From an uncultured Bacteroidales bacterium (GTDB lineage: Bacteria > Bacteroidota > Bacteroidia > Bacteroidales > UBA932): a stretch of DNA of 64,000 bases. The translations under genes were made by a program, and so were the position numbers. Below, piece by piece: positions 19,258 through 29,964 of this stretch (within the stretch, counting starts at the first letter, position 1; the number at the start of each line of letters is the position of its first letter). Below the pieces are notes generated by a model. It saw only the letters and a program-made list of their open reading frames with translations. It made no database searches and had not been told where the DNA came from. The stretch spans positions 1 to 64,000 of the forward strand of contig CAJONI010000026.1 in NCBI GenBank assembly GCA_905235995.1, read 5' to 3'.

Positions 19258-22080
19258 ATGAAATTACGCAATATACTTCTATTCAGTTTGTTGGGGTTCT
19301 TCGCAGTTCCTGTGGCCACAAACGCCCAAGTGCAGCTCAGTGACTTGAAGTCACAGAAGGTGGATCTGGGATACGGGGTCGAGAGCTCGGAGTTTCTTAC
19401 CACGGCGGCCACTTATACCATCACCGCCGAAGAACTTGGACGTACCTCCGCCATCAGCCTTGCCGACGCCCTTTATGGCAAGCTGCTCGGACTAACAGCA
19501 ATTCAGAACACCGGCTTCAAGGGCGAAGAAGGCAGGGGAGCGAGCTTCAACATCCGTGGCATACAGACCACGGGTGAGACGGATATCCTCATCCTTGTCG
19601 ACGGTGTTGAACGCCCCATCGACCGCATCACGGTGGAAGAGGTGGAAAGTGTGACCGTCCTCAGGGACGCAGCCGCAGTGGCCATGTACGGACACGAAGG
19701 CATCAACGGCGTGCTCCTGGTCAAGACCAAGCGCGGCCAGGCGGACAGCGGTTTCCATTTCAAGGCAGGCGCCTCCCATAAGATCCAGTTCGATCCCAAG
19801 ATGGCCGAGATGGTGGGTGCATACGACTATGCCCGCGCCCTGAACATCGCCCGTATCAACGACGGCAACACCCCGGCCTACACCGAGGCTGAACTGCAGA
19901 GATTCGTGGACAACAGCGATCCCTTCGTGTATCCGAATGTCAACTGGAAGGACGAGGTGTTCAAGAACACCGCCCACGAGACCAACGCATTCGTGTCCAT
20001 GTATGGCGGTGCGGAAAAGGTTGAGTATTACACTATCCTTGACTATACCGACGGTCGCGGACTTTACAAGCATCCCAATCAGGGAGATTGGAATTCCCAG
20101 CTGAAGTATTCCAAGGCCAACATCCGCACCAATGTGGATTTCCAGGTGACGAAGACCACCAGGGTCAAGACCAACATCCTGGCCATCTTCATGGAGACCA
20201 ACGGTGTACCGAACTTGAACTCAAACGACGCCTGGTGGCATCTTTATAAGGTGCCTGCCCTGGCATTCCCCATCAAGACCCTCCCCATCGAGAAGATGGT
20301 TGATGGAGAGTTGGTCACGATTCCCAGCGTATGGGGCGGAAGCCAGACCTTCGGAGACTTCAACCTCGTGGCCAAGTCGACGGGAACAGGCTTTGCCAAG
20401 ACCCACCAGCGCCAGATCTGGGCTGACATGACCCTGGAACAGGACCTGGACTTCATCGTCAAGGGCCTGCAGCTCTACGTCGGCGGCTCCTATGACAATG
20501 CCTCCATCACCTACGAGAACCGTTCGAAGGGTTACCAGTACGGCTGGAACTATTATAATGCATCCGGAGTCATGGACGCCCAGATAATGGGTACTGTTGA
20601 AGACAAGCTCGTCTTCAACCACTGGGTGGATTCACAGTGGCGCATCGGAACCGTCAACGCCGGTCTCAAATATTCGACCCGCTTCGCCAACGGCGACCAT
20701 TTCCTCGCCAACGCCGGTTACAACATGAAGAGCGAGATCCGTGACGGCCAAAGCAATACCTGGCATCGCGCCAACTGGAACCTGGCCCTCCACTACGATC
20801 ACGCCGACAAATTCGTCGTCGACCTCGTGCTTGCAGCCAACGGTTCCAACCGTTCCTACCCTGCGAAATGGGCGTTCTCGCCCACGATGGGTCTCGGTTG
20901 GATATTCGCCAACAACCCGACCGGCGCGCTGACTTACGGAAAGCTCCGCCTGTCAGGAGGTATCCAGCATACCGACTATGTCCCCGCAGCCGGACTGTGG
21001 CTTGATAACTGGAGCGCCTCGCACGGCCAGTTCTGGTACGGCACCAGCTTCAACTCCACCTACGGTGCGTTCCTCAGCCAGTTCCCTACCACCAATTTCC
21101 GTCAGGAAACCGCCTACAAGGCCAACTTCGGAACGGACATGAGATTCGCCAACTGCCTGGACTTCATCCTGGACGCTTTCTACCAGCAGAGGACCAACAT
21201 CCTCGTCAGTGCAGGCGAGTTGAATTCGGCGGTCGTGGGCATCCAGTCTTCCTATGACGACAGGGGCCGCGTGGCAAGCTATGGCGTTGAGGCCGGCCTT
21301 CGCTTCGCGAAGACATTCGCAAACGGCTTCAACCTGAATTTCAGCGGAAACGTTTCGGCCGTGAGGAGCCAGATCCTCGAATGGATCGAGAATCCCGCCT
21401 ATCCCAACCTCTCCGTCATCGGCGGTCCCGCCGATGCTGCACGCGGACTCGTCGCGCTGGGCTTCTTCCAGTCTCAGGAAGAGATTGCAAGCAGCCCTCT
21501 GCAGCAGTTCGGACAGGTGAAGGTGGGTGACATCAAGTACAAGGATGTCAACGGCGACGGAGTCATCAATGAGAATGACCAGGTGGCCATGGACTTCGGC
21601 GGTTCTTTCCCCGCCCTGAACTATGGGTTCAGCCTTGGCATGGAATACAAGGGCTTCGGCATCAATGCGTCCTTCCAGGGCGCAGCTGGCCAGACCAAGA
21701 GCCTCATGTATGTCGACGGTGTCTGGGGAGCCCTCTCCGACAACCGCAACCTTTCCGTGGAGTATTTCAACAACTGCTTCGACGTTGCAGGCGCCAGTGC
21801 ACTTTACCCGCGCCTTTCCTCCGAGAGCGTTGCCAACAATACCCAGAACTCCACTATCTGGTACCGCAATGTAACATGGTTCAAGCTGCGTGACTGCGAG
21901 ATCTACTACAAGTTCCCCGCATCGCTGCTCCGCCACATCAAGTTTACTGATGCCAAGATCTTCGTTCAGGGACAGAACCTGCTGTCGTTCGGCAATATCG
22001 CCGCCATGGATGCAGAAAACCTCAACACGGGCTATCCTGTAATGAAAGCTGTGAACATGGGCCTTTCCTTCGTATTCTAA
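19258..22080 (+). CDS. SusC-family TonB-dependent transporter lacking the N-terminal carboxypeptidase-D-like domain (XusC-like)
   Basis: Plug GASFNIRGIQTTGETDILILVDGVERP starts about 100 aa from Met; SusC barrel features and DVNGDGVINENDQ. Confidence 0.9.
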   Translation: MKLRNILLFSLLGFFAVPVATNAQVQLSDLKSQKVDLGYGVESSEFLTTAATYTITAEELGRTSAISLADALYGKLLGLTAIQNTGFKGEEGRGASFNIRGIQTTGETDILILVDGVERPIDRITVEEVESVTVLRDAAAVAMYGHEGINGVLLVKTKRGQADSGFHFKAGASHKIQFDPKMAEMVGAYDYARALNIARINDGNTPAYTEAELQRFVDNSDPFVYPNVNWKDEVFKNTAHETNAFVSMYGGAEKVEYYTILDYTDGRGLYKHPNQGDWNSQLKYSKANIRTNVDFQVTKTTRVKTNILAIFMETNGVPNLNSNDAWWHLYKVPALAFPIKTLPIEKMVDGELVTIPSVWGGSQTFGDFNLVAKSTGTGFAKTHQRQIWADMTLEQDLDFIVKGLQLYVGGSYDNASITYENRSKGYQYGWNYYNASGVMDAQIMGTVEDKLVFNHWVDSQWRIGTVNAGLKYSTRFANGDHFLANAGYNMKSEIRDGQSNTWHRANWNLALHYDHADKFVVDLVLAANGSNRSYPAKWAFSPTMGLGWIFANNPTGALTYGKLRLSGGIQHTDYVPAAGLWLDNWSASHGQFWYGTSFNSTYGAFLSQFPTTNFRQETAYKANFGTDMRFANCLDFILDAFYQQRTNILVSAGELNSAVVGIQSSYDDRGRVASYGVEAGLRFAKTFANGFNLNFSGNVSAVRSQILEWIENPAYPNLSVIGGPADAARGLVALGFFQSQEEIASSPLQQFGQVKVGDIKYKDVNGDGVINENDQVAMDFGGSFPALNYGFSLGMEYKGFGINASFQGAAGQTKSLMYVDGVWGALSDNRNLSVEYFNNCFDVAGASALYPRLSSESVANNTQNSTIWYRNVTWFKLRDCEIYYKFPASLLRHIKFTDAKIFVQGQNLLSFGNIAAMDAENLNTGYPVMKAVNMGLSFVF

Positions 22081-22093
22081 AACAGACTGCCTT

Positions 22094-23770
22094 ATGAAAC
22101 TACATAGAATATGCTTGTTCCTTCTCGCCTGCATCCTGCCGGCCTCGTGTGCTGACCTCAACTATTCGGAGGTAAACACGCGTGACGAGGCATGGACTTA
22201 CGAATACTTCGAGAATGGTATTAAAAACATGGTATTTGACGTTTACGCACAGCTTTACAACAGCGAGTTCGAGTCGAACAGCGCCTACTTCCTCGCCGGA
22301 GCCACCGACGAGGCCCAGTATGCACTTGAGACCGGTGCGGTAAACAACTATATCAATGGTGGCTGGAGCGCGGCAAATCCCTATTCCAGCACCTGGACCA
22401 AGTCCTACACTGCCATCGCTGAGATTGCCATGTATCTGGAGAAGATCGACCAGGCCGACATCTCGGAGTGGGAGTACAACTCCAATTACAACAACTGGAT
22501 CCAGCAGCTGGAGATTTTCCCGTATGAACTGCGTTTCCTCCGGGCTTATTTCTACTTTGAACTCTTCCGGACCTACGGCGACGTCCCCCTGGTGACCACC
22601 ACTCTCACCAACGGGCAGGCCAACAACGTATATCGCACTCCGGCCGATGAGATCGTGAAGTTCATCGTGGACGAGCTTGACGCTGTCGCTCCCTACCTGC
22701 CGGTATCCTACATGACGGAAGTGGGAGCTGAAATCGGACGTGCGACCCGCGTTGCGGCCTACGCCCTCAAGGCACGTACGCTGCTCTATGCGGCCTCGCC
22801 GCTGTTCAACCCCACGGGCAACAAGGACAAATGGGCGAAAGCCGCGGAAGCCTGCAAGTTCGTCCTTGACAATGCTGACACCTGGGGATTGAAGCTCAGC
22901 GCCTACGGTTCCCTTTGGGGCCACGACGCCTTCTTCAACCCGGAACTGATCTACGGCCTCGGCCGTGGTGAGAGCAACTCGTTCGAGATGGCCAACTATC
23001 CCATCGGCGTCGAAAACGGTGCTTCCGGCAACTGTCCCACCCAGAGTCTCGTTGACCAGTACGAGTATCAGGACAACGGCGAGACCTTTGCCGAGCGTTA
23101 TCCCGGCAGCATCAACCTGGCCATGGTCGATCCCTATGAGGGACTGGACCCCCGCTTCGCACTCACCGTGGTCAAGAACGGAGACCTCTGGCCCAGCAAC
23201 GGTTCGCAGCAGAAGGTGATTGAGACCTTCGTCGGAGGCTTCAACGCCTCTCCCAAGTACGGAGCCACTCCTACAAGTTATTATCTTCGCAAGTATGTCG
23301 ACGGTTCCTGCGTCACCACGGCCGACAACCAGACCAGGCGCCGCCATACCTGGATACTCTTCCGTCTTGGCGAGATCTACCTTGACTACGCCGAGGCCGT
23401 GTTCAATGCCACTGGAAGCGCCAATGACCCCACCTATGGCCTGACGGCCAACGAGGCGGTCAACAAGCTTCGCAGCCGCTCCGACATCCAGATGCCGAAG
23501 TTCACCGAAGACGGCGATGCCTGGGTCAAACGTTATGAACGCGAACGCCTCGTGGAGCTCGCTTTCGAGAACCACCGTTTCTGGGATGTGAGGCGCTGGA
23601 AGAAAGGCCCTGAGTATTTCAGTAAAATCCAGGTGGCCACGATCAGCAGCTCCCTGCAGCTTACCCGGTCCACGGTTACGCGTCAGTGGGATGACAAGTA
23701 CTATCTCTATCCCATCCCGCAGTCTGAACTGAAGAAGAACCCCAACCTCACTCAAAATCAAGGATGGTAA
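22094..23770 (+). CDS. SusD/RagB-family lipoprotein (XusD-like)
   Basis: Lipobox LPASCADL; SusD C-terminal RYERERLVELAFENHRFWDVRRWK. Confidence 0.95.
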   Translation: MKLHRICLFLLACILPASCADLNYSEVNTRDEAWTYEYFENGIKNMVFDVYAQLYNSEFESNSAYFLAGATDEAQYALETGAVNNYINGGWSAANPYSSTWTKSYTAIAEIAMYLEKIDQADISEWEYNSNYNNWIQQLEIFPYELRFLRAYFYFELFRTYGDVPLVTTTLTNGQANNVYRTPADEIVKFIVDELDAVAPYLPVSYMTEVGAEIGRATRVAAYALKARTLLYAASPLFNPTGNKDKWAKAAEACKFVLDNADTWGLKLSAYGSLWGHDAFFNPELIYGLGRGESNSFEMANYPIGVENGASGNCPTQSLVDQYEYQDNGETFAERYPGSINLAMVDPYEGLDPRFALTVVKNGDLWPSNGSQQKVIETFVGGFNASPKYGATPTSYYLRKYVDGSCVTTADNQTRRRHTWILFRLGEIYLDYAEAVFNATGSANDPTYGLTANEAVNKLRSRSDIQMPKFTEDGDAWVKRYERERLVELAFENHRFWDVRRWKKGPEYFSKIQVATISSSLQLTRSTVTRQWDDKYYLYPIPQSELKKNPNLTQNQGW

Positions 23771-23772
23771 TC

Positions 23773-25665
23773 ATGAAGAAGCTATTTGTATATTTCGGAA
23801 TATTGCTGACGCTTGTCCTTTCGGGTACGGTTTCGGCATGTATTGAAGACGTAACGATCGAGGAAAACCTCGGGTTGAACATCAAGGTGTTCTTCCCGAC
23901 CAAGGTGGTCCCCGGCGTCCAGATGACCATCAACGGTACTGGCTTCAAGGATGTCAAGGAGATCATATTCCCCGGCGACGTCCGTGTCACCGACTTTGAA
24001 CTTGTCGGCGGCGAGATGATCCGTGTCACGGCGCCCGTCGGCTTCTCGGCAGAGGGCGGATCGCTCGTCCTGCGTTCGAACGACGAAGAGGCTGTGTCCA
24101 GGCTGCCGCTCACCCTTGGAAAGACCGAGATTTCCGGTTATTCCAAACAGGACGGTGAAAGTATCCAGGGCGGAGACCAGCTCACCATCTACGGAACCGA
24201 CCTTGAATTCATCAGCAGCGTGGAACTGCTCGATGCCGAGGGCAATCCGGATATTATCAAGGATGCCAAGTTCTACCGCAAGGGTACGAGTTCAGTAATC
24301 ATCTACATCCCGAAGAAAGTCTATGACGGTACTTTCGTCGGCAAGGTCCATACCTTCGACGGAAGGGTGTTCGACATGCCGGAGCTGACCTACGAACCGA
24401 AGTCCGAAGGCGGCCACTGGGAGACTGTGAAGACGACCATCTGGAAGAATGACGGCTCGCATGGTGAGGTCGCCTGGGACGGCACCTACCGCTTCTCTTC
24501 CGAGGAGAGATCCACCGGTGAAGAGATATTCGCAATCCCGATGGACCACTGGGAAGCCATGAAGGAAGGTACGTTCTACATGCTTGCCAAGGGCAGCGAC
24601 TGGGTGCAGATGCGCATCACCACCGGCTGGTGGAGCACCACATGGACCGGTGAAGACATCTCCACCGGCAATGAGCGCATCATCGACAACGGCGACGGTA
24701 CCTACTACATCGAAATCAACTTCGAAGGCGACCCGATCGTCGACATGATCGATGAACAGCACCTGCTCTTCACCGGCAGCGGATTCACGCCGCTAGAACT
24801 CTACTTCTCGGAAGACATCTGGGTTGACGACGGCGGCCACTCGGAAATCGTCAGGACTTCCATCTGGAAGGGCGACGGTTCCGCCGGTGCGGTCAGCTGG
24901 TCCGGCCAGTACCGCTTCGGGCTTGAAGGCCACGACGGCAACAATGAGTGTATCGCCACATTCTCCCAGGATATATGGGACAAGCTCAAGAGCGAGACCT
25001 TCTACCTGCTGCTGGAGTCCGCCGATCCTCAGATCCGAGTCACCACCGGCTGGTGGAGCACCACCTGGACCGGCGAGGACATCATGCCCGGCAATGAGCG
25101 TATCATCGACAACGGCGACGGCACCTTCACCCTGACGGTCAACCTGAGTGAAGACGACGCGATACTGTCCGTCCTGGACGAACAGCACCTGCTGTTCACA
25201 GGTGACCGGTACACTCCGCTGGAAATTTACTTCGAGGAAGAGATATGGGTAGAAGGTGGAGGAGACTCCAAGGAAGAAGTGGTATTCTGGCAAGGCGACG
25301 GCTCTGCCGGAGAAGTCAACTGGAACGGCGTCTACCGTTTCGGCCTCGACGGCCATGACGGCAACAACGAATGTATCGCAACATTCCCCCAGGAAATCTG
25401 GGATGTCATCAAGTCAGGTACATTCTACTTGCTCGCACAGGGCAGCGACTGGGTGCAGATGCGCATCACCACCGGCTGGTGGAGCACCACCTGGACCGGC
25501 GAAGACATCTCCACCGGCAATGAGCGCATCATCGACAACGGCGACGGCACCTACTACATCGAAATCAATTTCGAAGGCGACCCGATCCTCGACCTGCTGG
25601 ATGAGCAGCACCTGCTCTTCACCGGCAGCGGCTTCACGCCGTTGAAACTCTACTACCTCAAATAG
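23773..25665 (+). CDS. Surface glycan-binding-like protein: TIG/IPT domain plus three Trp-rich repeats (XusE-position)
   Basis: N-terminal lipobox-like VSACIED, TIG-like MTINGTGFKDVKEIIFPG; three ~140-aa repeats each containing TTGWWSTTWTGEDI...NERIIDNGDGT...DEQHLLFTG. Confidence 0.8.
   Translation: MKKLFVYFGILLTLVLSGTVSACIEDVTIEENLGLNIKVFFPTKVVPGVQMTINGTGFKDVKEIIFPGDVRVTDFELVGGEMIRVTAPVGFSAEGGSLVLRSNDEEAVSRLPLTLGKTEISGYSKQDGESIQGGDQLTIYGTDLEFISSVELLDAEGNPDIIKDAKFYRKGTSSVIIYIPKKVYDGTFVGKVHTFDGRVFDMPELTYEPKSEGGHWETVKTTIWKNDGSHGEVAWDGTYRFSSEERSTGEEIFAIPMDHWEAMKEGTFYMLAKGSDWVQMRITTGWWSTTWTGEDISTGNERIIDNGDGTYYIEINFEGDPIVDMIDEQHLLFTGSGFTPLELYFSEDIWVDDGGHSEIVRTSIWKGDGSAGAVSWSGQYRFGLEGHDGNNECIATFSQDIWDKLKSETFYLLLESADPQIRVTTGWWSTTWTGEDIMPGNERIIDNGDGTFTLTVNLSEDDAILSVLDEQHLLFTGDRYTPLEIYFEEEIWVEGGGDSKEEVVFWQGDGSAGEVNWNGVYRFGLDGHDGNNECIATFPQEIWDVIKSGTFYLLAQGSDWVQMRITTGWWSTTWTGEDISTGNERIIDNGDGTYYIEINFEGDPILDLLDEQHLLFTGSGFTPLKLYYLK
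24409..25665 (+). repeat. Three in-frame tandem coding repeats (~24409-24834, ~24835-25254, ~25255-25665)
   Basis: Block at 24592 recurs at 25441 (849 bp later) almost identically; middle unit more divergent. Confidence 0.9.
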
Positions 25666-25685
25666 TCTGAGAGTTGTAAGGAATT

Positions 25686-25717
25686 GAAGGCTGGCCGTTT
25701 GGCCAGCCTTCTTTTTT
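25686..25717 (+). terminator. Terminator of the susCD operon
   Basis: GAAGGCTGGCC-gttt-GGCCAGCCTTC perfect 11-bp stem plus TTTTTT. Confidence 0.9.
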
Positions 25718-25796
25718 ATATGTTTCTTTTTTGCAACATGTTTCAAAATCCCAATAAATAGTTAAATTTGTGACATAACTGCAAGTGTCAGCCGCC

Positions 25797-28700
25797 ATGA
25801 AACAATTTTGGTATATTTTCATAGTTTTTTCTGTCCTGTGCATGCTGCCTTCAGTGGCCGATGCACAACGGCCACGGCTTTATACTTCAGACTCCGGCCT
25901 GCCCAGCAGCCATGTCAACTACATCTACCAGGACGGTAGAGGATTCATATGGATAGCCACTGAAAATGGCCTTGCCCGTTTTGACGGTCAGGATTTCCTC
26001 ACCTTCCGATACCGCAGGGACAAGACCGACGCCCTGGCCAGCGACCTGGTGATGTCCGTGTTTGAAGACAGTTGCGGCGCTTTGTGGATCGGGACGTCGA
26101 TGGGACTTCAGATATTTCAGCCGGACAGCCGTTCTTTCTCCCTGTTCGACTTTCAGGACCCGGACGTGCCCGGCTCTACTCAGCACATCTCATCCATGAT
26201 AGAGGTTAAGGTAGGCAATGACGAAACGGAACTGTGGGTTGCAACTTCGCAGCACGGGATATATGTCATAGACCCGATTTCGCATGAGATGAAAGGGAAC
26301 AGGCGGACCCTACTCGACATGAACATCCCTTCTCCCTATGTCCACTGCCTTTTCCAGGACTCCAGGGGCTGGGTATGGATTGGCGGTGAGACCGGCGGCC
26401 TGTCGGTAGTGGATGGCGCCTCCCTGCAACGGAAGGACGTAGGACTCGACCCCGTGGTCCATGTAAGAGCCTTCGCCGAGGACCCTTCCAGCGGGGACAT
26501 TCTGATCGCCTCCATGAACGGTATCTTTGTCTATAGGGCATCTTCACGCACCATCCATGCTTCGCGGAATCCCGCAGCACGCAGATGCCAGGTTTTCTCA
26601 CTCATTTACAGTCCTGCCCAGCGGGGCGGCAGGGAGTTCCTGGTGGGAACGGAGACCAGGGGCCTGTGTACCTACGACATGGATTCCGACAGGCTTGACG
26701 ACGCAGACATTCCTTCGAGATCTCAGGATATCTCCCGCTGGAAAGTCCATTCCCTGATGCAGGACAACCAGGGCAATATATGGATAGGTGCATTCCAGAC
26801 CGGCGTAATGGTGGTCCCGCGCTCCATGTACGGCTTTGAATATACCGCGGTCGACCGAGGCTGCGTATCTTCGCTTGCAAAGGATCCCCGGGACGGCTCC
26901 CTGTGGATAGGGATAGATGGCGGCGGACTCCTGAAGATATCGCCGGACGGCAGGAGGACGGTCTTCAATTCCTCCAACAGCGCCCTTACCAACGACTCGG
27001 TGATGGGCCTGGTCTTTGACAGGCACGGTAAACTCTGGATCGGAACCTATCTGGACGGTACCTTTACCTATACGCCTTCCCAGGGCTTCCGCCGGTTTTC
27101 CACACATCCTCCGGGAGAGGCATTCCATATATCCTGCCTGGCCTATGATCCGGTGGGTGACATAATATATGCAGGCACTTACGGTGAAGGTCTGGGCATG
27201 ATCTCGGCCTCGGACGGCAGGGTGGTCAGGAGAATCACCGAGGATATCAACAAGTGGGTGCACACCGTTTACATCGACAAGGCCGGAATCGCATGGCTGG
27301 GAACAGCCAACGGCCTGATGTGCTACAACCATTCCAACGGAAAGCTGAGTTCCTACAATCTGGGAGACTCCTCCCAGAAGGCGAGGGTGTACTGCGTACA
27401 CGAAGCCTCCGACGGCAGGTTCTTGATTGGAAGCGGTGAAGGCCTGATGGTCTGCGACCGCACCAGCGGCACGGTGTCAGTCTATTCCGAGGCTGACGGG
27501 CTGTCGAACGACGTGGTGGAGGCCATCCAGGAAGATTCCGACGGCAGGTTTTGGGTAGCCACGTCCTTCGGCCTCAACCGCTTCGACCCCGCTTCAGGCA
27601 ATTTCTCGAACTTTTATTCCTACGACGGACTGCAGGGAAACGAATTCCACTTCGGGGCGTCCATGAAAGATGATGACGGCCGTCTTTATTTCGGGGGAAC
27701 CGGTGGTCTCACAAGCTTCTACCCTGAGTTCCTGCAGATGTCGCATCCTGTGCCCCCTTTGTATTTCAGCCGCCTGACTGTCCTCAACGAGGAAGTGGAC
27801 TACGACAGTTCAAGGGAGAACAACATTCTCGACAAACACATCACCGAGGCTGGCCGTATAACCCTGCCATACAAGTCCAATTCCTTCGCCCTCGAGTTTG
27901 CGGTACTGGAATATACCAATCCGCTGAAGATACGGTATGCCTGCAAGATGGACCGTTTCGACAAGGAATGGCGGATACTTCCATTCTCAGTGCACACAGC
28001 CTCTTTCACCAATCTCCCTGCCGGACGATACACGCTGAACGTGAAGGCGTTCTTCGACGGGGCTCCCGAGGAGTATTCCACCACCTCCATCGAGGTCAGG
28101 GTGCTTTCGCCATGGTATCTGACCTTCTGGGCGTACCTTGCGTATCTGATAGTTCTGCTTGCCCTTGCCTGGCTGGTCATTTATTTCCGGAGACGTCGCG
28201 TCGAACGCATCAGAGAGCAGGAAGCTTCTGAGATCAAAGAGCTGAAGCTCAAGATGTTCACGAATATTTCCCACGAGATCCGCACCCCCTTGACCCTTCT
28301 CATGTCGCCCCTGAAGCAGATGCGTGAATCGGAGACCGAACCGCACAGGAAAGACCTGTACAACCTGATGTACCGCAATTCCCTGCGCATACTCCGGCTG
28401 GTCAACCAGATCATGGACATGCGCAAGGTGGATGAGGGAAAGATGCAGCTGCATTTCCTGGAGACCGACATCGTATATTTCGTGCGTGACATCATGCAGT
28501 CCTTCGACAACATGGCGGTTACGCGCAACATAGCCCTGGTCCTCGAGCCAGAGGCTGAGGTGGTGAATCTCTGGATCGACCAGGGAAACTTCGACAAGAT
28601 TATTTTCAACCTGCTGTCCAACGCCTTCAAGCATACCCCCGACGGAGGTAGCATAACCATAAGGATATCAGCTCCGAAGAAGAACGGAGGCTCCCTCCCT

Positions 28701-29879
28701 CCTGACATTTCCAGGCAAGTCGGGATCACCGTTACCAACAGCGGTTCTCACATAGAGGATGAAAATCTGGAAAAGGTTTTCGAGCGCTTCTTCCAGAGCG
28801 ACGTGCTGGACGCCAAGATGGGAAGCGGCGTGGGCCTCAGCCTGACGCAGATGCTGGTGGAGCTGCACCATGGTGCGATCACGGCCTACAACACTGACGG
28901 GGGAGTGTGCTTCAGTGTGACGATGCCTGTAGGCTGCGCCCATCTTTCGAAACGGGAGATGTCGGCCACGTCCCACCACAAGGACCTTTATACGAAGATA
29001 CCTTCCACCGAAGAGATGGTCCGCAGCACCGAGGACATCGAGTTCAAGCCTGCGGCGGAATCGTCCGACAAGGTTGCCAGACGCAAGCGCAATGTGGTCA
29101 TCGTGGACGACGATCCGGAGATACGCGACTATCTGCTGGCAGAACTCCGTTCGCAGTACAACGTGAAAACCTTCCCCGGTGCCCGGGAGGCCTGGGCCGA
29201 CATTTCCGTAGCACAGCCCGACGTCGTGGTCACTGACCTCAAGATGGAGGGCATGGACGGCCTGGAACTTTGCCGGAAAATCCGCCGCAATCCCGTCACG
29301 AACCATATCCCCATCATCGTATTCACCTCTTCTTCCGATGAAAGCAGCCATCTGGACAGCATCGACAGCGGCGCTGACCGTTTCCTTTCCAAGCCGCTCT
29401 CGATCGACCTGCTCAAGAGCAGCCTGGCGCAGCTGATCAGTTCCCGTGACACTATCCGTGGCAAATTCTCCGGAAGCCCTCACTACGATTACGATGAAGT
29501 CAAGGTCGCAACGTCGGGAATGGGTTTCATGGACAGGGTCATGTCGTTGGTGAAGCAAAACCTGGACAATCCGGACTTCGGGGTTGAGGACATGAGCCGG
29601 GAGGTCGGCATGAGCCGGGTACATCTGAACCGAAGATTGAAGGAGACACTCGGCATATCACCTTCCAGCCTTATCAAGTCCACGCGCATGAAACAGGCGG
29701 CATATCTGATGGTGCACGACAAGGTGAACATCTCCGAGGTGGCCTACAGGGTGGGCTTCTCCACGCCCTCTTATTTTTCCAATTCCTTCCGCAGCTACTT
29801 CGGCATGTCGCCCAAGGAATTCGTCGCCAGGTATTCAAATTCCACTGACCGCGAAGCCCTCGACAAGCTGTTTCAATAG
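25797..29879 (+). CDS. Hybrid two-component system regulator (HTCS): periplasmic propeller, HisKA, HATPase, receiver, AraC HTH
   Basis: Repeated GxxWIGT propeller motifs, Y_Y_Y region, NISHEIRTPLTLL, NLLSNAFKHTPDGG, VIVDDDPEIRDYL, C-terminal AraC HTH (VAYRVGFSTPSYFSNSFRSYFGMSPKEF). Confidence 0.95.
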   Translation: MKQFWYIFIVFSVLCMLPSVADAQRPRLYTSDSGLPSSHVNYIYQDGRGFIWIATENGLARFDGQDFLTFRYRRDKTDALASDLVMSVFEDSCGALWIGTSMGLQIFQPDSRSFSLFDFQDPDVPGSTQHISSMIEVKVGNDETELWVATSQHGIYVIDPISHEMKGNRRTLLDMNIPSPYVHCLFQDSRGWVWIGGETGGLSVVDGASLQRKDVGLDPVVHVRAFAEDPSSGDILIASMNGIFVYRASSRTIHASRNPAARRCQVFSLIYSPAQRGGREFLVGTETRGLCTYDMDSDRLDDADIPSRSQDISRWKVHSLMQDNQGNIWIGAFQTGVMVVPRSMYGFEYTAVDRGCVSSLAKDPRDGSLWIGIDGGGLLKISPDGRRTVFNSSNSALTNDSVMGLVFDRHGKLWIGTYLDGTFTYTPSQGFRRFSTHPPGEAFHISCLAYDPVGDIIYAGTYGEGLGMISASDGRVVRRITEDINKWVHTVYIDKAGIAWLGTANGLMCYNHSNGKLSSYNLGDSSQKARVYCVHEASDGRFLIGSGEGLMVCDRTSGTVSVYSEADGLSNDVVEAIQEDSDGRFWVATSFGLNRFDPASGNFSNFYSYDGLQGNEFHFGASMKDDDGRLYFGGTGGLTSFYPEFLQMSHPVPPLYFSRLTVLNEEVDYDSSRENNILDKHITEAGRITLPYKSNSFALEFAVLEYTNPLKIRYACKMDRFDKEWRILPFSVHTASFTNLPAGRYTLNVKAFFDGAPEEYSTTSIEVRVLSPWYLTFWAYLAYLIVLLALAWLVIYFRRRRVERIREQEASEIKELKLKMFTNISHEIRTPLTLLMSPLKQMRESETEPHRKDLYNLMYRNSLRILRLVNQIMDMRKVDEGKMQLHFLETDIVYFVRDIMQSFDNMAVTRNIALVLEPEAEVVNLWIDQGNFDKIIFNLLSNAFKHTPDGGSITIRISAPKKNGGSLPPDISRQVGITVTNSGSHIEDENLEKVFERFFQSDVLDAKMGSGVGLSLTQMLVELHHGAITAYNTDGGVCFSVTMPVGCAHLSKREMSATSHHKDLYTKIPSTEEMVRSTEDIEFKPAAESSDKVARRKRNVVIVDDDPEIRDYLLAELRSQYNVKTFPGAREAWADISVAQPDVVVTDLKMEGMDGLELCRKIRRNPVTNHIPIIVFTSSSDESSHLDSIDSGADRFLSKPLSIDLLKSSLAQLISSRDTIRGKFSGSPHYDYDEVKVATSGMGFMDRVMSLVKQNLDNPDFGVEDMSREVGMSRVHLNRRLKETLGISPSSLIKSTRMKQAAYLMVHDKVNISEVAYRVGFSTPSYFSNSFRSYFGMSPKEFVARYSNSTDREALDKLFQ

Positions 29880-29964
29880 CATAACTGGTATAAGTTCCGT
29901 TTTTTACCAAATATGTAACGAATGTGACAAGTTTGATACATTTTTGTAATTCACTGAAACATTC

